Assembly (NCBI RefSeq): GCF_000218895.1
Contig: NC_015703.1
Span: 743,501 to 807,500 of the forward strand
Source: Runella slithyformis DSM 19594
GTDB taxonomy: Bacteria; Bacteroidota; Bacteroidia; Cytophagales; Spirosomataceae
DNA: 64,000 nt
Direction of reading: 5' to 3'
Shown here: positions 9,545 through 18,218 of the stretch, piece by piece
Layout of the letters: every line of letters starts with the position of its first letter
How positions within the stretch are numbered: position 1 is the first letter of the stretch
The notes under the pieces: generated by a model
What the model was told of the DNA's origin: nothing
Databases searched by the model: none
What the model saw: the letters and a program-made list of their open reading frames with translations, nothing else
Position numbers and translations under genes: made by a program

Positions 9545-9586
9545 CAAAAAAGCTCTAAAATACTGAAACAGCATTTCAGAGCTTTA
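9545..9586 (-). terminator. terminator of the sugar ABC importer operon
   Basis: AAAGCTCT (9549-9556) and AGAGCTTT (9578-9585) form the base of a stem that extends inward. On the minus strand it ends in TTTTTT. It follows the binding-protein stop at 9621. Confidence 0.8.
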
Positions 9587-9620
9587 AAACCCCTGTTTTA
9601 CCCGTAAAATATCTATTGAT

Positions 9621-10550
9621 TTATTTTAAAAATTTACTCACATTCTCTTTGGTCACCAATTGAAAAGGGATAAATACTTCTTTGTCAGCGGCCTGTCCTT
9701 TGATAAGCTTCACGGCAGTTTCGATGGCTTGGGCTCCCTGCTGCTGCGCATTTTGAAAAACGGTAGCGTCCAACGTTCCCTTTTTAACCGCCTGCAACGC
9801 ATCCGGAATGGCATCGATACTGACCACGATCACTTTTTCTTTCATCCCGGCGGCCGTCAGGGCGTTAACGGCCCCCATACCCATTTCATCATTTTGGGCA
9901 AATACCGCGTTGATGTCTTTGCCATACGACTGAATCCAGTTTTCCATCAGCGACATAGACTTGGCGCGGTCCCATTCGCCGGTTTGATGCGCAATCAGTT
10001 TCAAGCCGGGGTATTGCTTCAGCACCTCCCGCGCTCCCTGCTCCCGTTTGATCTGCGCCGCCTGCCCCATGTAGCCATGCATCATGACCACATTGCCTTT
10101 GGCTCCCAACTTTTCGGCGATGAATTTCATGGCAATACGCCCTGATTCGACATCGTCGGAACCCACAAAAGCCGAAGGTTTAGCGGAAGTTTCGGAGTTT
10201 ACATTGATAATGGGAATCTTGGCAGCCAGCGCTTTGGCTACCGCCGGTGAGCTGGCTTCCACTTCGCAGGGATTCATTACGATGGCGTCGACTTTTTGGG
10301 CAATAAAGCTTTCCACCTGCTCGATCTGTTTTAAGGCCGAACGCTCCGCATCGACCGTTATCAACTCTACGCCCAGTTCTTCGGCTTTTTTCGTCATTTC
10401 GTCGCTGACATTGACGATAAACTCATTCTGCATGCTCAGCATCGTGACGCCAATGACCGGTTTCTTTGCTCCCCCCTCCTCTTTCTCACTCGTTTGGCTG
10501 CATCCCGCCAGCATTGTCAACGCAATCAATCCAAGGTATATTCTTTTCAT
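9621..10550 (-). CDS. ribose-type sugar ABC transporter substrate-binding lipoprotein
   Basis: The 309-residue protein has lipobox LAGC (Cys17), followed by two periplasmic-binding-protein type 1 lobes: VIGVTMLSMQNEFIVNVSDEM, VDAIVMNPCEVEA, NVVMMHGYMGQAAQIKREQG, INAVFAQNDEMGMGAVNAL and VIVVSIDAIPDALQAVKKG. These match the RbsB/Peripla_BP_4 family, which binds pentoses, hexoses, autoinducer-2 or related polyols and delivers them to the permease. The lipid anchor is usual in Bacteroidota. It is the last gene of an ATPase-permease-binding protein operon; the 121-base gap to the permease holds repeat hairpins. The exact sugar is not assignable. Confidence 0.93.
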   Translation of the reverse strand: MKRIYLGLIALTMLAGCSQTSEKEEGGAKKPVIGVTMLSMQNEFIVNVSDEMTKKAEELGVELITVDAERSALKQIEQVESFIAQKVDAIVMNPCEVEASSPAVAKALAAKIPIINVNSETSAKPSAFVGSDDVESGRIAMKFIAEKLGAKGNVVMMHGYMGQAAQIKREQGAREVLKQYPGLKLIAHQTGEWDRAKSMSLMENWIQSYGKDINAVFAQNDEMGMGAVNALTAAGMKEKVIVVSIDAIPDALQAVKKGTLDATVFQNAQQQGAQAIETAVKLIKGQAADKEVFIPFQLVTKENVSKFLK

Positions 10551-10579
10551 TTTCAGTTAATATAGTTCAGTTTGTTACT

Positions 10580-10655
10580 GCAAAACAGTCAGGGCTAAAG
10601 CCCTTTTTGGGCTGTGTCCCACTTTCACTCCCCACGCTAAAGCATGGGGTTAGAG
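10580..10655. repeat. pair of short palindromic repeats between permease and binding-protein genes
   Basis: The 121-base gap holds a hairpin around GGGCTAAAGCCC and a second one, CCCCACGCTAAAGCATGGGG. They may space or stabilise the operon mRNA so that the binding protein is made in excess. That role is an inference. Confidence 0.5.
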
Positions 10656-10671
10656 GAGACTGCCTGTTTAC

Positions 10672-11625
10672 TTATCGCTGTGCTGCCGACTGATTCCGGC
10701 TGTCCAATACCACCGCCCCGATAATAATGGCTCCCATTACCACCTGTTGGTAATACGACGTGACATTGAGTAAATCCAGCCCGTTGCTGATGACTCCGAT
10801 CAATAGCGCTCCAATCAATGTACCCGTCATGGTACCCGTTCCGCCCGAAGTACTCGTTCCGCCAATGATGGCCGCCGCAATGGCATCAAGTTCAAATCCC
10901 GCCCCTGCGTTGGGTTGCCCGGTGTTGATTCTGGAGGTCAATAAAATACCGGCCAACGCCGCCAAACCGCCACATATCGTATAAACCGCCATTTTGACTT
11001 TATTTACTCGAATGCCTGACGCTTTTGCCGCCTGCTCATTGCCCCCGACGGCGTAAATATACCGCCCCAAGACTGTCTTTTTAAGCACGATCGAACACAC
11101 CGCAAAGGCAATAATGAGCACAATGATGGGAAAGGGAATGCCCCAAACAGTGCCGCCGCCGATAAAATTAAATGCATCGGACAGATTGGACACCGGACGA
11201 CCTTTACTCAAGATCAGCGCCAACCCGCGCCCGATGGTCATGGTGCCGAGGGTCACAATGAACGGCGGTACTTTGCTTTTGGTAATGACGGTTCCGTTGA
11301 ATGCGCCCATTCCTATCCCTGCCAATAAACCCGCCAACACGGGCACCACAACGGGATAATCGTCCGGATGCGCCAATAATGATGCCACAATGCCGGTCAC
11401 GGCTACCATAGAGCCAAGGGATAGATCAATGCCGCCCGTAATGATGACAAACGTAACGCCAAAAGCCAATAAGGCATTGATGGACACCTGCGTGATGATG
11501 ATGGTCCAGTTGGAAAGCGTCAGGAATTTAGACGTGGTTAACGACAGAGCAAGGCAGATCAACACAAAGGCAATGGCAATACCGTATTGACCTATTCCTT
11601 TTAATTGCGTAACGTATTTATTCAT
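10672..11625 (-). CDS. ribose-type sugar ABC transporter permease
   Basis: The 317-residue inner-membrane protein has about eight to ten hydrophobic helices and the BPD_transp_2 pattern: FGVTFVIITGGIDLSLGSMVAVTG, FIVTLGTMTIGRGLALILS, GRYIYAVGGNEQAAKASGIRVNKVK, and AGAGFELDAIAAAIIGGTSTSGG with the EAA-like loop. This is the RbsC/AraH/XylH family. It forms the membrane channel for the binding protein encoded downstream and is driven by the ATPase encoded upstream (148-base gap). Only one permease gene is present, so a homodimer is expected. Confidence 0.95.
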   Translation of the reverse strand: MNKYVTQLKGIGQYGIAIAFVLICLALSLTTSKFLTLSNWTIIITQVSINALLAFGVTFVIITGGIDLSLGSMVAVTGIVASLLAHPDDYPVVVPVLAGLLAGIGMGAFNGTVITKSKVPPFIVTLGTMTIGRGLALILSKGRPVSNLSDAFNFIGGGTVWGIPFPIIVLIIAFAVCSIVLKKTVLGRYIYAVGGNEQAAKASGIRVNKVKMAVYTICGGLAALAGILLTSRINTGQPNAGAGFELDAIAAAIIGGTSTSGGTGTMTGTLIGALLIGVISNGLDLLNVTSYYQQVVMGAIIIGAVVLDSRNQSAAQR

Positions 11626-11649
11626 TCTGTATCGTTTTTCGGTGGTATA

Positions 11650-11770
11650 AATCCCTGCGTCAATTGCGATTCGATTGCGTCCATTGCGCCGGGCCGCCGG
11701 TGCGGTTAATTTTACGTCGAAAAATCTTTAATCGCAATCGACGCAATGGTTTTATGCAATGGACGCAAAG
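11650..11770. repeat. inverted GCGTCCATTGC/GCAATGGACGC repeats between ATPase and permease genes
   Basis: TTGCGTCCATTGC near 11677 and GCAATGGACGCAA near 11757 are complementary, and CGCAATCGACGCAATGG lies between them. The two arms could fold into a long hairpin in the operon mRNA. No protein is seen here. Confidence 0.45.
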
Positions 11771-11773
11771 AGC

Positions 11774-13273
11774 TTAATGCTGCATGGCGAATTTCATAAT
11801 GGTTTCCTGCGTGGCTTCTTCCTTGGAAAGCAGCGCTGTTTGTCGGCCTTTGGAGAGTACCAGGATTCGATCACTCATGCCCAGGATTTCGGGCAATTCG
11901 GACGAGATCATCACGACGGCTATGCCTTCGGCGGTCAGTTGCCGGATCAGTTTATAGATTTCAAATTTGGCCCCAATGTCAATACCGCGCGTCGGCTCAT
12001 CAAGAATGATCAGTTCGGGCGAGGCTTGAAGCACTTTCCCGATCACTACTTTTTGTTGATTTCCGCCACTCAGATAACGTACTTTTTGCCCCGCATCGGT
12101 TGCTTTTATTTTCAGATCGCCGATCATTTGTGCCGCAACCGCATTTTCACTTTTAGACTGAATCAACCAACCTTTGGTGTGGGCGGATAAACTGGCTAAG
12201 GTAATATTTTCTTTGACCGACAATCCGGGAATGAATCCCAAGCCTTTTCTATCCTCACTCACATAGCCGATTCCGTGGGCAATGGCTTCGTGGGGGGATT
12301 TCAGGTTTACCTTCTTGCCTTTAATAAAAACGGTACCGCTGTCGTACGAATCCAGGCCAAATATCGCCCGAGCAATTTCGGTACGGCCGGCTCCCATCAA
12401 GCCCGCGATGCCTAGAACTTCGCCCGCGTGTACAGTAAAGGTAATATTGTTAAATTTCCCTTTGCTGCCGAGCTGCCGGACCGAAAGCACTTCTTCGCCT
12501 TGGGCGACGGAAGACGGGGGAAAAAGGGCGTCTATTTCCCGCCCTACCATCATCGCAATGAGGGATTTGCTGTCTAATTCGCCTGCACTTTCAGTGCCTA
12601 TGTACTTCCCATCCCGCAATACCGTGATCGTATCGGCGATTTGGTAGATCTCGTCCATTTTGTGCGAGATATAAATGATGGCCACGCCCTTGCTTTTCAG
12701 GTCTTTGATGATGTTAAAAAGCGTAGCCACTTCTTTGTCGGAAATAGCCGACGTGGGTTCGTCCATGATGATCACCCTGGCATTGTTTGAAATGGCTTTG
12801 GCGATTTCCACCATTTGCATTTCGGCCACGCTCAGGTGCTTCATTTTGGTGCGGGCCGTGATCGCAACGCCCATTTGATGAAGAAGCACCTCCGATTGGC
12901 GGTCAATGGAGCGGTCGTCCGGCCAATAGGGCAGCCGGGCGGTCGATTCTCTTCCCAAAAAAATATTTTGGGCAACGGTCAGCTCCGGAACGATCAACAT
13001 CTCCTGATGAATCATCGAAATGCCTTTTTTCAGGACATCTTTGACATTGCCGGTTTTCAGTTCGTTACCTTCAAAGATGATTTCGCCGGCATCGGGTGTG
13101 AGCAGGCCGATCAAAATCTTCATGAAAGTCGATTTACCCGCGCCATTTTCGCCCATCAGTGCGTGTACTTCTCCCCTGCGTAGGTTCAACTGCACGTTAT
13201 CCAGCGCCTTTACGCCCGAAAACGATTTGGTAAGGCCATGTACCTGAAGAATATAATCCGAATCCGGGGTCAT
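11774..13273 (-). CDS. ribose-type sugar ABC transporter ATP-binding protein (two fused ATPase domains)
   Basis: The 499-residue protein holds two ABC domains. The first has a full Walker A (GENGAGKST, ~42-50), signature-like LSVAEMQ and Walker B RVIIMDEPTSAI. The second has a degenerate Walker A (GLMGAGRTE, lysine lost), signature LSGGNQQKVVIGK and Walker B LIILDEPTRGIDIG. This asymmetry and the length are standard for RbsA/MglA/XylG. It energises the permease from the cytoplasm. It is the first gene of a three-gene minus-strand operon (ATPase, permease, binding protein). Confidence 0.96.
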   Translation of the reverse strand: MTPDSDYILQVHGLTKSFSGVKALDNVQLNLRRGEVHALMGENGAGKSTFMKILIGLLTPDAGEIIFEGNELKTGNVKDVLKKGISMIHQEMLIVPELTVAQNIFLGRESTARLPYWPDDRSIDRQSEVLLHQMGVAITARTKMKHLSVAEMQMVEIAKAISNNARVIIMDEPTSAISDKEVATLFNIIKDLKSKGVAIIYISHKMDEIYQIADTITVLRDGKYIGTESAGELDSKSLIAMMVGREIDALFPPSSVAQGEEVLSVRQLGSKGKFNNITFTVHAGEVLGIAGLMGAGRTEIARAIFGLDSYDSGTVFIKGKKVNLKSPHEAIAHGIGYVSEDRKGLGFIPGLSVKENITLASLSAHTKGWLIQSKSENAVAAQMIGDLKIKATDAGQKVRYLSGGNQQKVVIGKVLQASPELIILDEPTRGIDIGAKFEIYKLIRQLTAEGIAVVMISSELPEILGMSDRILVLSKGRQTALLSKEEATQETIMKFAMQH

Positions 13274-13547
13274 TAGGAATGAATACCTTTTTGGAGAAAA
13301 TTACCCTACTAAGAACGCAAAACGTTTAAAATACTCACTCAAAGGCATAAATTGACGCAAAAATGCCTGGTGATAACGCCAAGGGATACCCCTCCAACTC
13401 ACAGGTTTTCCCTTAGTCTACCCTGTTACCGATGTTCATCTACAGAAAAGCGCCCATCCGTTACGCTTTCCCTTCATTTGGGGAAGAATGATTCAAGAAG
13501 GAAATGCTAACTTGCCGCCCCGTTTGTGTCCCATTTCACTTCATTGT

Positions 13548-15761
13548 ATGAACTATACCTTTACCTTGGCGTTTTGCCTGGTCTCGTTTCTTTGTTTTTC
13601 GCAGGATGTGCTCCTTTTTAAACCCGATTCCGTTCGAAAAGAATTTGAAGCCGTCCGGGTTTCCAACAACCTCAAAATAGACGGACATCTGCATGATAAA
13701 GAATGGCTGTTGGCCAAACCCAAGAGTGACTTTATCGAAATAGACCCCCGCCAAGGCGAACTCCCGCGCCACCGCACCGAAATGCGGGCACTTTTTAACC
13801 AAAATTATTTGTACATCGGCGTGTTTAATTACGATACGCTGGGCAAAAAATCCATCCGGGTCATTGATTTCAAACGGGATTTCAACACCCGCACGTCTGA
13901 TTTTGTGGGCATGACCATCGACGGCTTCAACGACCGCCGCAATGCCATGGTGTTTACGACCAACCCCCACGGCGTACAGCGCGACTTTCTGGCCTTTGAT
14001 GCCAACTACATTGACCTGGATTGGGACGGGCTCTGGCGCGTGCGTACTTCCCGCTCGGATTCGGGCTGGGTGGCGGAGTTTGCCATTCCCTGGAAAACCC
14101 TGCGCTATGCCAAGTCGGACTCTACCTTCCAGAGTTGGGGCTTCAATCTCAACCGAAGTCGGCGCATGACCAACGAAAACTACGCGTTTTCGCCGTTTCC
14201 GCGCTCATTCAACGTGTTACGCATGGACTACGCGGGCATCATCAAAGGACTCCAACCGCCCCCTCCGACGGCCAACGTACGGATACAACCGTTCTTCCTG
14301 ACCTCGTACGACCGCTACCGCAACATAGACGGGCGCAAACCCCACGACGGCGGTGTGAAGTTGGGGGGTGAAATCAAATGGGCCATCAGTTCGCGGGCCG
14401 TGTTGGACCTGACCTTTAATACCGACTTCGCACAGGCCGACGCCGACCGACAGGTCAACAACGTGACGCGCTTTTCGGTGCTATTCCCCGAGCGTCGGCA
14501 GTTTTTTCTGGAAAATGCCTCGCTCTTCGGCATCGGCGTGGGACCGGCTTCCGACATGTCGGGCGGCTCGATTCGGATTCAGCCCTTTTTCAGCCGAAAG
14601 ATAGGTTTGGATGGCGGCGGAAACCCCATCCCGATCGATGCCGGGGCCCGTTTTGTGAGCCGCTCGGCCAAGACCAATTACGGAGCCATGTATATTCACC
14701 AACGGGGCACGGCCTCTTCGCCGGGCACCAACTATTTTGTGGGGCGCTATTCCGAAAATTTAGGAAAACAAAGTCGTTTGGGAGCGTTGGTCACGGTCAA
14801 AAGTGACACGGGAAATACCAATATCGTGGGCAATCTGGACGGTTTTGTGCGGTTTGACGAAGCCCATTCGCTCAACTGGATGCTGAACCTGAGCCACGAT
14901 TCCAAAGGCAACGTCACGGGCGCAGCGGGCGCGGCGCAGTACTTCTACGCCACCAACCAATGGAAGATCTGGTGGACGCAGTCCCTGATCTCCCAATCGT
15001 ACAACCCTGCCGTGGGCTTTATTTCCCGTACCGACGTCATCGGGACCACCCCGGGAATTTTTTGGTTTTATCGCGGCAAACACATTCCGTTCAAAAAGCT
15101 CATTCGTTCGTTTGAGCCGAGTTTGTTGGTGGAGTTTTATAATCAGGCAAGTACCGGCCGCCTCATTGAGCGTTCGTACGGCCTGAGCCCTTTCTGGATC
15201 ATGCTCCAGTCGGGCGGATTTATGGGGCACATCATGACGCCCACGTACCAGTACCTGACCGAGCCTTTCAGTCCGTTGGGGGTCAAAATTGCGGCGGGCG
15301 CGTACAATTACACGCGTCATGCAGTATATTGGGGCAGTGACGGCTCCCGCAAGCTGAGCTTTACGTGGAACGGCGAATACGGCACCTATTACAACGGAAA
15401 GCTCAACACCACCAACCTGAGCGTATTGGTCGCGCCGATCCCGCATATTTCCATCACGGGGCGGTTCAATCGGAATGATTTCCGAAAGGTGGGCGTCAAT
15501 GCCACCACCAAAAATGTAGATTTAGTATCGGTAGAGGGGCGTTTTGCGGCCAATCCCCGCCTCCAGCTCATTGGCTTTTATCAACGCAACACCGACACCA
15601 AAGCCAACAACTACAACATCCGACTGTCGTGGGAGTATCAGCCGCTGTCGTTTATTTACATCGTGTTCAACAAGCGCGAGTTCTTATCCACCACGCGCCT
15701 CGATACCCGCAGCCAGGAAGACCACCTCATTGCCAAAATCAGCTATTTGCGGCAGTTATAG
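13548..15761 (+). CDS. DUF5916 outer-membrane protein with N-terminal CBM9-like domain
   Basis: The start is placed at the ATG at 13548 (residues MNYTFTLAF), because it gives a clean signal peptide ending at CFSQ; an in-frame ATG at 13488 would add 20 non-signal residues. The mature protein (~737 residues in total) begins with a carbohydrate-binding family 9-like domain (NNLKIDGHLHDKEWLLAKPKSDF, YLYIGVFNYD, VGMTIDGFNDRRNAMVF) and continues as DUF5916, a predicted outer-membrane barrel (FSVLFPERRQFFLENASLFG, DLTFNTDFAQADADRQVN). Proteins of this family are common in Bacteroidota and their function is not established. It diverges from the sugar ABC operon. The intervening 13274-13547 holds no recognisable motif. 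Confidence 0.88.
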   Translation: MNYTFTLAFCLVSFLCFSQDVLLFKPDSVRKEFEAVRVSNNLKIDGHLHDKEWLLAKPKSDFIEIDPRQGELPRHRTEMRALFNQNYLYIGVFNYDTLGKKSIRVIDFKRDFNTRTSDFVGMTIDGFNDRRNAMVFTTNPHGVQRDFLAFDANYIDLDWDGLWRVRTSRSDSGWVAEFAIPWKTLRYAKSDSTFQSWGFNLNRSRRMTNENYAFSPFPRSFNVLRMDYAGIIKGLQPPPPTANVRIQPFFLTSYDRYRNIDGRKPHDGGVKLGGEIKWAISSRAVLDLTFNTDFAQADADRQVNNVTRFSVLFPERRQFFLENASLFGIGVGPASDMSGGSIRIQPFFSRKIGLDGGGNPIPIDAGARFVSRSAKTNYGAMYIHQRGTASSPGTNYFVGRYSENLGKQSRLGALVTVKSDTGNTNIVGNLDGFVRFDEAHSLNWMLNLSHDSKGNVTGAAGAAQYFYATNQWKIWWTQSLISQSYNPAVGFISRTDVIGTTPGIFWFYRGKHIPFKKLIRSFEPSLLVEFYNQASTGRLIERSYGLSPFWIMLQSGGFMGHIMTPTYQYLTEPFSPLGVKIAAGAYNYTRHAVYWGSDGSRKLSFTWNGEYGTYYNGKLNTTNLSVLVAPIPHISITGRFNRNDFRKVGVNATTKNVDLVSVEGRFAANPRLQLIGFYQRNTDTKANNYNIRLSWEYQPLSFIYIVFNKREFLSTTRLDTRSQEDHLIAKISYLRQL

Positions 15762-15799
15762 ATTAATCATCGGACAACGGCTGTGGGTGCTAATCACCC

Positions 15800-15823
15800 A
15801 CTTTGTCATGCCGTAGGCATCTA
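15800..15823. repeat. 24-bp repeat, copy 1
   Basis: A 24-base sequence beginning ACTTTGTCATGCC and containing the short palindrome TGCCGTAGGCA is repeated identically at 18097-18120. The two copies bracket the MNT/HEPN and ATPase genes. Confidence 0.85.
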
Positions 15824-15908
15824 CTAAAGAGGGACGAATAAAAAGTGCGGTGAAACATCGCCTAAGGGGAAGAAAAAGGTATATTTGTCTATCAAAAACG
15901 AAATCTTT

Positions 15909-16229
15909 ATGCTTCCAAAGCGGAATTTCATCCAAAAAATAAAGACGGTAACTCACCGATGGATGCCACAGGCTGAAGTATTTTTGTTTGGCTCACGGGC
16001 AAGAGGTACCGCCAAGCCCACTTCCGATTGGGACTTGCTGATTTTATTGAATACTGATACGGTCTCGTTCGATACTGAGACCCAACTGATGGATATTTTT
16101 TACGACCTGGAACTCGAAACGGGCCAGGTAATTTCTCCGCTTATCTATACCAAAGAGCAATGGTCTCAGAAGCGCGTCAATACGCCCCTATTTCATGCCA
16201 TTGAGAAAGAAGGGGTGCGGCTGCAATGA
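15909..16229 (+). CDS. MNT-type minimal nucleotidyltransferase (antitoxin-like partner of HEPN)
   Basis: Starting at the ATG 15909 gives 106 residues; a TTG at 15885 would add eight. The nucleotidyltransferase signature GSRARGTAKPTSDWD matches GS-x10-DxD, so the catalytic aspartates are present. Proteins of this size pair with a HEPN protein. In MntA/HepT-type toxin-antitoxin systems the nucleotidyltransferase adds AMP groups to the HEPN toxin and silences it. The downstream gene overlaps by four bases (ATGA), which indicates translational coupling. Whether this pair is a toxin-antitoxin module or another MNT/HEPN function is not settled by sequence. Confidence 0.88.
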   Translation: MLPKRNFIQKIKTVTHRWMPQAEVFLFGSRARGTAKPTSDWDLLILLNTDTVSFDTETQLMDIFYDLELETGQVISPLIYTKEQWSQKRVNTPLFHAIEKEGVRLQ

Positions 16230-16612
16230 CAGGCAATAAACAGGAATTGATTCGCTATCGAATTGCGCGTGCTTACGAGACATTGGAAGACGCTCAAATA
16301 CTTGCGGAACAAAAACGTTGGAATTCTTCGATCAACCGCCTGTACTATGCGGCTTACTATGCCGTGATGGCACTACTGCTTGCCAATGACTTATTTCCGG
16401 CAACCCACAATGGCGCAAAGTCAAACTTCAACCAATATTTTATCAGCACTAACCGCATTGACAAATCTTTTGGGAAAACTTACTCCCAATTATTTACTTG
16501 GAGACAGAAAGGCGATTACGATGATTTATTTGATTTTGATGAAGAAAAAGTAGTACCCTACTTCAAGCCTGTACGGGATTTGATTCAAACAATTGATGCA
16601 TTGTTAGACTGA
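16226..16612 (+). CDS. HEPN-domain protein, partner of the MNT nucleotidyltransferase
   Basis: The 128-residue all-helical protein starts within the stop of the MNT gene (ATGA overlap). The stretch SSINRLYYAAYYAVMALLLA is characteristic of the UPF0332/HEPN C-terminal-like group, followed by PATHNGAKSNF and RQKGDYDDLFDF. I do not see the classic R-x4-6-H ribonuclease motif of HepT toxins, so nuclease activity should not be assumed. It is the likely protein partner of the MNT gene product, perhaps as target of nucleotidylation. Confidence 0.85.
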   Translation: MTGNKQELIRYRIARAYETLEDAQILAEQKRWNSSINRLYYAAYYAVMALLLANDLFPATHNGAKSNFNQYFISTNRIDKSFGKTYSQLFTWRQKGDYDDLFDFDEEKVVPYFKPVRDLIQTIDALLD

Positions 16613-16655
16613 TACCTTCTGCTATTGTCATCTTATTGAAAAAAGCAGCGTTCTC

Positions 16656-16734
16656 GGCACTCACCGTGTTACAAACACTCTCTTTATTGAAAGCTCGAAG
16701 TCACCCTTCGGAAGACTTCGACCAACGGGGAAGC
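16656..16734 (+). repeat. 79-bp direct repeat, copy 1 (left of ATPase gene)
   Basis: The sequence begins GGCACTCACCGTGTTACAAA and contains a REP-like hairpin (CGAAGTC...GACTTCG). It is about 80% identical to 18006-18084 in the same orientation, so the DUF4143 ATPase gene lies between two direct copies. Confidence 0.85.
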
Positions 16735-16746
16735 AACTAAAAAACG

Positions 16747-17874
16747 TCAGATAAACTCCCAATAGTTGGCACGGTTTATACACTTAAAGTCGGAATTAGG
16801 ATAGGCTTCCAGCCAAGATTGAGGTGGTTTTGCTGTCTTATCAGAAAATTTAAACTCAAAACCTGCCAATTGGTCATCGGCTTCTTCGATATAGTCCAAT
16901 TCTGCCCCTGTGTAGGTGCGCCAAAAGTAGGAGTTGACAAATCGTCGTTGGTACGCATTATTTTTAAGGCGTTCAACGACGAGAAAATTCTCCCAAAGTT
17001 GTCCGACATCCGTACGGAAATCAAGCGTATTGAAATTGTTGACAAGGGCATTTCGTACGCCTAAATCGTAGAAATAAATTTTGTCCATTTTGACCACTTC
17101 TTTCCGAAGATTTCGGCTAAAACCTGATAAACGAAACACCACAAATGCCTTTTCGAGTAAATCTATGTAAGACGCCACCGTATCTTTACTCATTTGAAGC
17201 GTGTTCCCCAACTCATTAAGCGACACTTCGGAACCTGCTTGGAAGGCCAACAATTGCAGTAGTTTTTTAATTTTATCAGGGTGCCTGATCGTGCTTAGTT
17301 CCAGAATGTCTTTGTATAAGTACGAGCGAGTCAGTTGGGTAAGAAATTGCACTTTATCGACTTGATTCGGTAACGAAAATACATCCGGATAAGCCCCAAA
17401 GCGCAGAAAAGTCTCCAACCCGTGATTCAGTTCAAAAAGATTTTGTTGCTGTCTGAGCTCCGAAAAGGAGATAGGAAAGAGCGAAAAAGTCCAGGTACGG
17501 CCCGTCAGCGGTTCTTGGGTGCGGTTGGCCAGTTCAAAAGACGAGGATCCTGTTGCAATGATTTTCAGTTCGGGCAGGGCATCGTGTAAGATTTTGAGGT
17601 TGATACCTATGTCCGGAATTCGTTGGGCTTCGTCAATAAAAAGCAACTCGTAACCATCCGTGAGCATACGCATTTTCGTCAGGTCACGGCTTGAAAAAAC
17701 ATCGTTGTATTTTTCTTCATCGGCATTGATAGACAGACTTTTATAAGGTACCTGTGAGAGAAGTTGCTTTACCAACGTTGTTTTGCCTACTTGCCTTGCT
17801 CCGTAAATAAGAATGATTTTGGAGGAATGGTTGAGCTTCTCCAGTAGTTCCTCCAGTAAGAATCGTTGTATCAT
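16747..17874 (-). CDS. AAA (AAA_14)/DUF4143 ATPase
   Basis: The 375-residue protein has an N-terminal P-loop domain with Walker A GARQVGKTTLVKQL (~25-38), Walker B-like YELLFIDEAQRIPD and a sensor region IIATGSSSFEL, followed by a C-terminal DUF4143 domain (FLVVERLKNN..., FWRTYTGAELDYIEEAD) that resembles a nuclease-like fold. These ATPases are very common as single accessory genes in Bacteroidota, and their biological role is not established. The gene is monocistronic, is flanked by 79-bp direct repeats, and has a two-dyad palindromic element directly in front of its start codon. Confidence 0.92.
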   Translation of the reverse strand: MIQRFLLEELLEKLNHSSKIILIYGARQVGKTTLVKQLLSQVPYKSLSINADEEKYNDVFSSRDLTKMRMLTDGYELLFIDEAQRIPDIGINLKILHDALPELKIIATGSSSFELANRTQEPLTGRTWTFSLFPISFSELRQQQNLFELNHGLETFLRFGAYPDVFSLPNQVDKVQFLTQLTRSYLYKDILELSTIRHPDKIKKLLQLLAFQAGSEVSLNELGNTLQMSKDTVASYIDLLEKAFVVFRLSGFSRNLRKEVVKMDKIYFYDLGVRNALVNNFNTLDFRTDVGQLWENFLVVERLKNNAYQRRFVNSYFWRTYTGAELDYIEEADDQLAGFEFKFSDKTAKPPQSWLEAYPNSDFKCINRANYWEFI

Positions 17875-17876
17875 AT

Positions 17877-17934
17877 TCTCTGAATTAGCGTTAATTAGGC
17901 TAACACATTAGCTAAATTAGCGCTAATTCAGAGA
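17877..17934 (-). promoter_or_regulatory. two-dyad operator-like inverted repeat before the ATPase start
   Basis: ATTAGCGTTAAT (17884-17895) and the perfect palindrome ATTAGCGCTAAT (17916-17927) lie 32 bases apart centre to centre, about three helical turns. They are the cores of a larger inverted repeat with arms 17877-17896 and 17914-17934. It begins two bases in front of the ATPase start codon (17874). It may bind a dimeric regulator, or fold in the mRNA leader. Confidence 0.55.
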
Positions 17935-18005
17935 ATAGCAAAGTAAAATGTAAAAATGAGCGTCGTTACGAATAGACAAATAGCTAAGAAATGGAATAGT
18001 TTCCA

Positions 18006-18084
18006 GGCGCTCCCCGTATTACAAACACTCTCTTTATGGAAAAAACGAAGTTCCCCTTCGGAAGACTTCGTCCGACGTGGAAGC
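18006..18084 (+). repeat. 79-bp direct repeat, copy 2 (right of ATPase gene)
   Basis: This is the second copy of the element at 16656-16734, with the same internal hairpin around GAAGACTTCG. Together with the 24-bp repeat at 18097-18120 and the hairpin CTCGCGGGACGCGAG near 18224-18238, it fills the gene-poor stretch 17935-18218. No convincing protein is seen there. Confidence 0.85.
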
Positions 18085-18096
18085 TTTTTATTACTT

Positions 18097-18120
18097 ACTT
18101 TGTCATGCCGTAGGCATCTA
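18097..18120. repeat. 24-bp repeat, copy 2
   Basis: Identical to 15800-15823, with the palindrome TGCCGTAGGCA inside. It is probably a dispersed genomic repeat of this lineage. Confidence 0.85.
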
Positions 18121-18218
18121 AATCCTTTTTTTATGCAGAAGGAAAATACTGTGGGACACAGCTCATGGAGAAAGAAGCAAATGCAGATAAGCAGAAACGG
18201 CCGGAGGCCTTGGGATAA

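Noticed and set aside
14760-15446. 228-codon minus-strand frame inside the DUF5916 gene
   Set aside because: Arg-rich antisense shadow of a convincing outer-membrane protein gene.
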